Shown here piece by piece: positions 15,253-19,201 of a DNA stretch of 19,201 nucleotides. The notes under the pieces are model-generated. The model searched no databases, had not been told where the DNA came from, and was given only the letters and a program-made list of their open reading frames with translations. Source of the DNA: Bacteroidales bacterium UBA6346 (GTDB taxonomy: Bacteria > Bacteroidota > Bacteroidia > Bacteroidales > UBA932); contig DJSA01000080.1 in the NCBI GenBank assembly GCA_002438905.1, positions 1 to 19,201 on the forward strand. Reading direction: 5' to 3'. Within the stretch, counting starts at the first letter, position 1, and the number at the start of each line of letters is the position of its first letter. Made by a program: the position numbers and the translations under genes.

Positions 15253-18200
15253 ATGAAGCGTAAAATTTCAACACTTCTGTGCATTGCTCTCAGCCTGATG
15301 AGTTTGGGCGCAAATGCCATTGCAAAGGGGAAGGCGGCGGTCGAGCCGTGGAAAGACCCTGATGTCAATGAGATCAATCGTCTTCCTATGACGACAACAT
15401 TCGAAGCCGATGGCCTGAAACTTAGCCTCAGCGGACTTTGGAAGTTCAATTTCAACCAAGATCCCAACACCCGTCCGGCAGACTTCTACAAGGGTGATTA
15501 TGACGACTCGCAGTGGGGGACGATGCCAGTTCCGGGACTTTGGGACATGAACGGCTACTGCGATCCTCTCTATGTGAATGTTCAGTACCCATGGAATGGT
15601 CATTTCCCGTACACTCCTCCGATTGTCCCGGACGAGCATAACTATGTCGGGCAGTATCGCCACGGGTTTTTCCTCAGTGACGAGTGGAAAGGTCAGGATA
15701 TCGTGCTTCACATCGGCTCCGCTACTTCCAACGTGAGGGTCTGGATTAACGGAAAGGAAGTAGGGTATAGTGAGGACTCGAAACTTGAGGCTCGTTTTGA
15801 TATCACGAAGTTCGTGAAGTTGGGCGAGAATACCATAGCGCTTGAAATTTTCCGCTGGTGCGATGGCACATATGTCGAATGCCAAGATTTCTGGAGATTC
15901 GCCGGCATAGCCCGTGACGTCTATGTATTCTCCCGTGCGAAACAGAGGATAGAGAATATCTACGTAAACGGAAACGCTGACGGACATTACACTATCTGCG
16001 CGGAAACTACTCCCGGTGTTGCGAAGATTCGCTGGCAGATTCTGGATGCGGAGGGAGAGATTGCAGCGTCCGGCGATGCTTCCGTGAATTCCAAGGACAA
16101 GTCCGAGAATGGTCTTCCCTGCGCAAGAGTTGAGGGCGGGTTGCCTTCTGCAAGTCTTTGGACAGCCGAGACTCCCAATCTCTATACGCTGGAACTCATA
16201 GCCCTGAACAAAAAGGGGGAGGAGACTCAGACGGCGTCCCTCAGATTCGGATTCAGGACCGTTGAAATAAAGGGAGGCCAGCTTCTCGTCAACGGCGAGC
16301 CTATTCTTGTAAAGGGTGTGAACCGCCACGAGATGAATCCATATAAAGGATATGTCGTGTCTCCTGCCGACATGGAGAGGGATATACTCATCATGAAGCA
16401 ACTCAATTTCAATGCGGTGCGCACCTGCCACTATCCGGACGACCCGCTGTGGTACGAACTCTGCGACAAGTACGGGCTCTATGTCGTGGATGAGGCCAAT
16501 GTCGAGGGACATGCGATGGGGTATGGCAAGGATGCCATTGCCAAGAATCCGGCCTATAACAAGACTATCGTAGAACGCGTTCAGCGAATGGCTCACCGCG
16601 ACTGCAATCATCCTTCAATTATTGTCTGGAGTCTCGGCAACGAGACTGGAGATGGGCAGAACTTCTTTGATGCCTATGATTGGCTCAAGGGTTGGGACAA
16701 CACCCGCCCCGTACAATATGAGCAGAATGTTTATGTGGAAAACAGCCGCGGCACCGATATTATATGCCCGATGTATTGGAACTACGACAGGTGCGAGAAC
16801 TTTGTGAAGACTAATCCTGACAAGCCTCTCATCCAATGCGAATATGCCCATGCGATGGGAAATTCTCTCGGTGGTTTCAAGGAATACTGGGATCTTATCC
16901 GTAAGTATCCTCACTTCCAGGGTGGATTCATATGGGATTTTGTCGATCAGGCAGTGTGGTGGCCCGTTGACGGAGAAAAGTATGGAACTGACCACATTTT
17001 CGCCTTCGGTGGAGACTTCAATGACTACGATCCAACGGACGAATCCTTCAACTGCAACGGAGTCATAGCTTCCGACCGCAGTCTTCATCCTCACGCATAT
17101 GAGGTGGCGTACCAACAGCGCAGCATACTCACTTCAGCTCCTGCTGAACAGGCTCTTGACGGAAAAGTTGATGTTTTCAACGAGTATTTCTTTATAGACC
17201 TCTCCCGATATGATCTCTCTTGGAGTGTTGAGTGCGATGGCGAGGCGGTACTCAGTGGGCATGCATCGGAGGAACTTGCCATCGCGCCTCAGAGTAGCGG
17301 CAAGGTGAACTTGGGCTATACGGCAGATGATGTGATTGATGCCTGCGGCGGTTCTCTTGACGGACACGATGTTTACCTCAATGTTCGTTACACGCTGAAT
17401 AAAAAGGACGGCATCCTTCCTGCCGGCAGCGAAGTCGCCTATGATCAGATTCTCATAGCTTCATCCGCATGCATCGCCTATGAACCGGAGGTTCATCCAT
17501 TCGGGATAGATGAGGGAGAAAACCTTGTATCGTTCTATGGGATAATGCCTTATGCTGGGGTGCTCGCTGATAGGGGTGATGTGTGGAGGATTACATTCGA
17601 CAAGGCTACCGGTGAGATAGTTGGCTATACTCTCAATGACAAGCCCCTGATTTCGCATCCACTTGAGCCGATCTTGTGGCGTGCCGCGACCGAGAATGAT
17701 ATGGGGGCTAATTATAGGGGAATGAAGTTCCCTGCTGCTCAGAAGCTCTGGAGGGATGCAGAGTACAAGGCGGTTTTGTTCACATCCGAGGACAAAGGAG
17801 ATTTCGTTCAAGTAGTTACGGAATATGCGCCTATCGGTGAGGCTGCGAAGGTTACGATTACATATAAAATATATGGCGATGGCGCCATTGCCGTAAGTGA
17901 GTCCCTCAAGGATGCCGGCAAACTTTCAGAGGCTCCTCTTTTGGGACGGTTCGGCATGCGTCTGGCTATGCCGGGCGGTTTCTCCAATGTCGAGTTCTTC
18001 GGGAAGGGGCCATTCGAGAACTACTGCGACCGCAATTCGGCTGCCATTGTCGGGCACTATGTTCAGCGGGTTGAGGACCAGTACCACTATGGATATGTCC
18101 GTCCTCAGGAGTCCGGCACCAAGACACAGCTCAAGTGGATCCGTGTCCTGAACGACAATGGTACGGGCCTGGAGATTTCCTCTGATGTTCCGTTTTCGGC

Positions 18201-18444
18201 TTCCGCACTTCCGTTCTCGGCCGAGCAGATTGACTGCGAAAAGAGCGGCACACGCCATTCTCTCAAACTCAAGGCCATAGCGTTTGAAGACCGCCGTTCC
18301 GATGGACTTACATGGGTGAATTTTGACCTTGTCCAGATGGGTCTTGGCTGCGTTGACTCATGGAATGCCCTCCCTCGTAAAGAATATCTTGTTAAGCCTC
18401 AGGAGATGACATTCAACTATGTCATACGGCCCGTGGAAAACTGA
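15253..18444 (+). CDS. Secreted GH2 beta-galactosidase (LacZ type)
   Basis: A 1063-residue glycoside hydrolase family 2 enzyme, expected to release terminal beta-galactose from oligosaccharides. The N-terminus MKRKISTLLCIALSLMSLGANA is a signal peptide, so unlike E. coli LacZ it should be periplasmic or exported. Domains in order: sugar-binding jelly roll (FWRFAGIARDVY near 215), Ig-like domain, TIM barrel (VKGVNRHEMNP, NAVRTCHYP), catalytic acid/base Glu464 in WSLGNETGDG, nucleophile Glu530 in CEYAHAMGN, a linker domain, and the C-terminal beta-gal small-chain domain (WRAATENDMGANY, FGKGPFENYCDRN). The length is that of full LacZ proteins. It begins 40 bp after the BatD-BatE stop with no visible promoter or terminator between, so it may be read from the bat transcript. 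Exact substrate unknown. Confidence 0.93.
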   Translation: MKRKISTLLCIALSLMSLGANAIAKGKAAVEPWKDPDVNEINRLPMTTTFEADGLKLSLSGLWKFNFNQDPNTRPADFYKGDYDDSQWGTMPVPGLWDMNGYCDPLYVNVQYPWNGHFPYTPPIVPDEHNYVGQYRHGFFLSDEWKGQDIVLHIGSATSNVRVWINGKEVGYSEDSKLEARFDITKFVKLGENTIALEIFRWCDGTYVECQDFWRFAGIARDVYVFSRAKQRIENIYVNGNADGHYTICAETTPGVAKIRWQILDAEGEIAASGDASVNSKDKSENGLPCARVEGGLPSASLWTAETPNLYTLELIALNKKGEETQTASLRFGFRTVEIKGGQLLVNGEPILVKGVNRHEMNPYKGYVVSPADMERDILIMKQLNFNAVRTCHYPDDPLWYELCDKYGLYVVDEANVEGHAMGYGKDAIAKNPAYNKTIVERVQRMAHRDCNHPSIIVWSLGNETGDGQNFFDAYDWLKGWDNTRPVQYEQNVYVENSRGTDIICPMYWNYDRCENFVKTNPDKPLIQCEYAHAMGNSLGGFKEYWDLIRKYPHFQGGFIWDFVDQAVWWPVDGEKYGTDHIFAFGGDFNDYDPTDESFNCNGVIASDRSLHPHAYEVAYQQRSILTSAPAEQALDGKVDVFNEYFFIDLSRYDLSWSVECDGEAVLSGHASEELAIAPQSSGKVNLGYTADDVIDACGGSLDGHDVYLNVRYTLNKKDGILPAGSEVAYDQILIASSACIAYEPEVHPFGIDEGENLVSFYGIMPYAGVLADRGDVWRITFDKATGEIVGYTLNDKPLISHPLEPILWRAATENDMGANYRGMKFPAAQKLWRDAEYKAVLFTSEDKGDFVQVVTEYAPIGEAAKVTITYKIYGDGAIAVSESLKDAGKLSEAPLLGRFGMRLAMPGGFSNVEFFGKGPFENYCDRNSAAIVGHYVQRVEDQYHYGYVRPQESGTKTQLKWIRVLNDNGTGLEISSDVPFSASALPFSAEQIDCEKSGTRHSLKLKAIAFEDRRSDGLTWVNFDLVQMGLGCVDSWNALPRKEYLVKPQEMTFNYVIRPVEN

Positions 18445-18460
18445 GAATTTGTCAATATTG

Positions 18461-18507
18461 GAAGCCTCCGGCATCACAGCCAAAATAGCCGTGATGCCGG
18501 AGGCTTT
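18461..18507. terminator. Hairpin terminator between convergent genes
   Basis: AGCCTCCGGCATCAC (18463-18477) pairs perfectly with GTGATGCCGGAGGCT (18491-18505), a 15-bp GC-rich stem with a 13-nt loop, extended by flanking AT pairs. It begins 17 bp after the beta-galactosidase stop and ends 37 bp before the fur-like stop. It lacks a long T-run on either side, but its place and strength fit a shared bidirectional terminator. Confidence 0.7.
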
Positions 18508-18543
18508 CGGTATGGATCTGACCGGAACGTTTTGGGCTCTGGT

Positions 18544-18957
18544 CTACCTGCAGTGGGGGCAGATGCCCTTTATGACAAAGGAATAGGCGTGCGGTTCGAA
18601 CCCTTCAGGAACCCGCACCCAGTCGAGATTTATGTGCTCCATGCAGTAGGAACGGTGACAGCGTTCGCAGTAGAAATGAATATGTGCATCGTGGTGGTCG
18701 CAGTGGCCTTCCTCGGTGCATAATTCATAGTTTATGACACCTCGCCCGTCCTCGAACGAGTGGACGAGATCCTTTTCAAGGAACATGGTCAGCGTCCGGA
18801 ACACGCTGGACTTATCCATTGACTCAATCTGAGCCTCAAGACCAGCGAGGCTCATCGGGCGTCCTGCCTCTCCGAGCGCCTTCAGCACAAGTATTCTGTT
18901 TGCCGTAGGCCTTATACCCTTGGCTTCCAGCCTTTCTTCCGTTTCGTGAATGTTCAT
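18544..18957 (-). CDS. Fur-family transcriptional regulator
   Basis: A 137-residue metal-responsive repressor of the Fur/PerR/Zur family. The N-terminal winged helix spans about residues 1-80 (RPTANRILVLKAL, MDKSSVFRTLTMFLEKDLV, the recognition-helix region). The C-terminal dimerisation and metal domain is His/Cys-rich: GHCDHHDAHIHFYC with His85, His88, His89, His92 and His94, and two CxxC pairs, Cys97/Cys100 and Cys133/Cys136, the usual structural zinc site. Which metal or signal it senses cannot be read. I used ATG 18957: an upstream ATG at 19008 falls almost on the predicted transcription start and would add an unrelated Gly/Ala-rich head. Confidence 0.9.
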   Translation of the reverse strand: MNIHETEERLEAKGIRPTANRILVLKALGEAGRPMSLAGLEAQIESMDKSSVFRTLTMFLEKDLVHSFEDGRGVINYELCTEEGHCDHHDAHIHFYCERCHRSYCMEHINLDWVRVPEGFEPHAYSFVIKGICPHCR

Positions 18958-19013
18958 CCCAAGACAAGTTCTATATCCAGAGCACCCGGCGGCTTCGCCC
19001 GTGCCCATGGGTG

Positions 19014-19021
19014 CAAAAATA
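19014..19021 (-). promoter_or_regulatory. -7 element of the fur-family gene promoter
   Basis: The minus strand reads TATTTTTG, an exact TAnnTTTG match. Transcription would start near 19008, giving a leader of about 50 nt to the ATG at 18957. No good -33 partner is seen at 19-21 bp. This site decides the start choice of the regulator. Confidence 0.45.
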
Positions 19022-19079
19022 GCAAAATTTTATTCAAGATTCAGTCCGGCATTCGGAATCTTTTTTTGGGGGGGAGGTT

Positions 19080-19201
19080 TCATATACAGAACAGCATCAG
19101 CATCTGGGCCGTAATCACACGTAGGAACATGCACACCGGGTAGACCGTGGCGTAGGCTACGGACGGCTCATCGTCATCGACCGTGCTCAGCGCATAGTTG
19201 A
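19080..19201 (-). CDS. C-terminus of an AspT/YidE-like transporter, truncated by window edge
   Basis: Only the last 39 codons are in the window; the gene enters from the right edge on the minus strand and ends with TGA at 19080-19082. The visible sequence includes DDDEPSVAYATVYPVCMFLR and then VITAQMLMLF, a final membrane helix. The pattern D-E-P-x-V-A-Y-A-T-V-Y-P-x-x-M-F-L-R is what I know from the end of AspT/YidE/YbjL-type putative transporters (aspartate-alanine antiporter fold). Substrate unknown. It lies upstream of the fur-family gene on the same strand, but the 122-bp gap contains a promoter for the latter. Confidence 0.65.
   Translation of the reverse strand, partial: NYALSTVDDDEPSVAYATVYPVCMFLRVITAQMLMLFCI

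Noticed and set aside
15268..16611. 447-codon open frame on the minus strand inside the beta-galactosidase gene
   Set aside because: It is wholly antisense to a clear GH2 gene with intact catalytic motifs. The translation has no recognisable domain, and it mirrors the codon bias of the sense gene.
18958..19008. Longer N-terminus for the fur-family gene
   Set aside because: The ATG at 19008 coincides with the predicted transcription start, and the added residues are unlike Fur N-termini.
19038..19067. Small hairpin followed by seven T on the plus strand, looking like a terminator
   Set aside because: No plus-strand gene ends nearby, the stem is only about four base pairs plus broken flanks, and the strong hairpin at 18461-18507 already ends the upstream unit.
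1..19201. CRISPR arrays, insertion sequences, tRNA or rRNA genes, phage genes
   Set aside because: I saw no regularly spaced repeats, transposase motifs, cloverleaf-like stretches or phage proteins; the genes are mostly conserved chromosomal ones.

Overview
The window looks like a Bacteroidales chromosome segment of roughly even base composition. Four lines of evidence point there: candidate promoters fit the Bacteroidetes -7 consensus (TAnnTTTG), gene starts lack Shine-Dalgarno sequences, lipoprotein and signal-peptide styles fit, and the window holds a complete Bacteroides-aerotolerance (Bat) type operon. Genus cannot be read with confidence. All function calls come from reading motifs; no database search was run.

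Layout. (1) 1-1690: the 3' part of rpsB and complete tsf, a translation operon. (2) 1691-1981: a 119-bp nested inverted-repeat element, a Rho-independent terminator and a good Bacteroidetes promoter. (3) 1982-3751: a lipoprotein with a Pro/Asp-rich linker and a C-terminal NUC1-type (DNA/RNA non-specific) endonuclease domain. (4) 3802-5324: a membrane pair, a short NfeD protein and an SPFH/stomatin-like protein. (5) 5391-6188, minus strand: truA, with its own promoter. (6) 6376-15212: moxR, a DUF58 gene, a DUF4381-like gene, batA, batB, batC and one long ORF that fuses BatD and BatE. (7) 15253-18444: a secreted GH2 (LacZ-type) beta-galactosidase only 40 bp behind the bat genes. (8) 18461-18507: a strong hairpin between convergent genes. 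(9) Minus strand: a Fur-family regulator (18544-18957) with its promoter, then the last 39 codons of an AspT/YidE-like transporter running off the window.

How the genes work together. The MoxR AAA+ ATPase, DUF58 protein, two membrane-anchored VWA proteins (BatA, BatB), TPR proteins (BatC, BatE part) and BatD form the known MoxR/Bat module. It is thought to be a chaperone-like or envelope-stress assembly spanning cytoplasm, inner membrane and periplasm; its exact biochemical job is not settled. The NfeD and SPFH proteins are a commonly co-occurring pair that organise membrane proteins. The nuclease lipoprotein and the beta-galactosidase are predicted to act outside the cytoplasm, probably in nutrient scavenging.

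Most of the window is ordinary core genome. The observations most worth a second look are the BatD-BatE fusion with a signal-peptide-like segment at its junction, the 119-bp element after tsf, the linker-bearing nuclease lipoprotein, and a TGATTGA motif just before three gene starts in the bat operon. I did not find a clearly new defence or mobile system.
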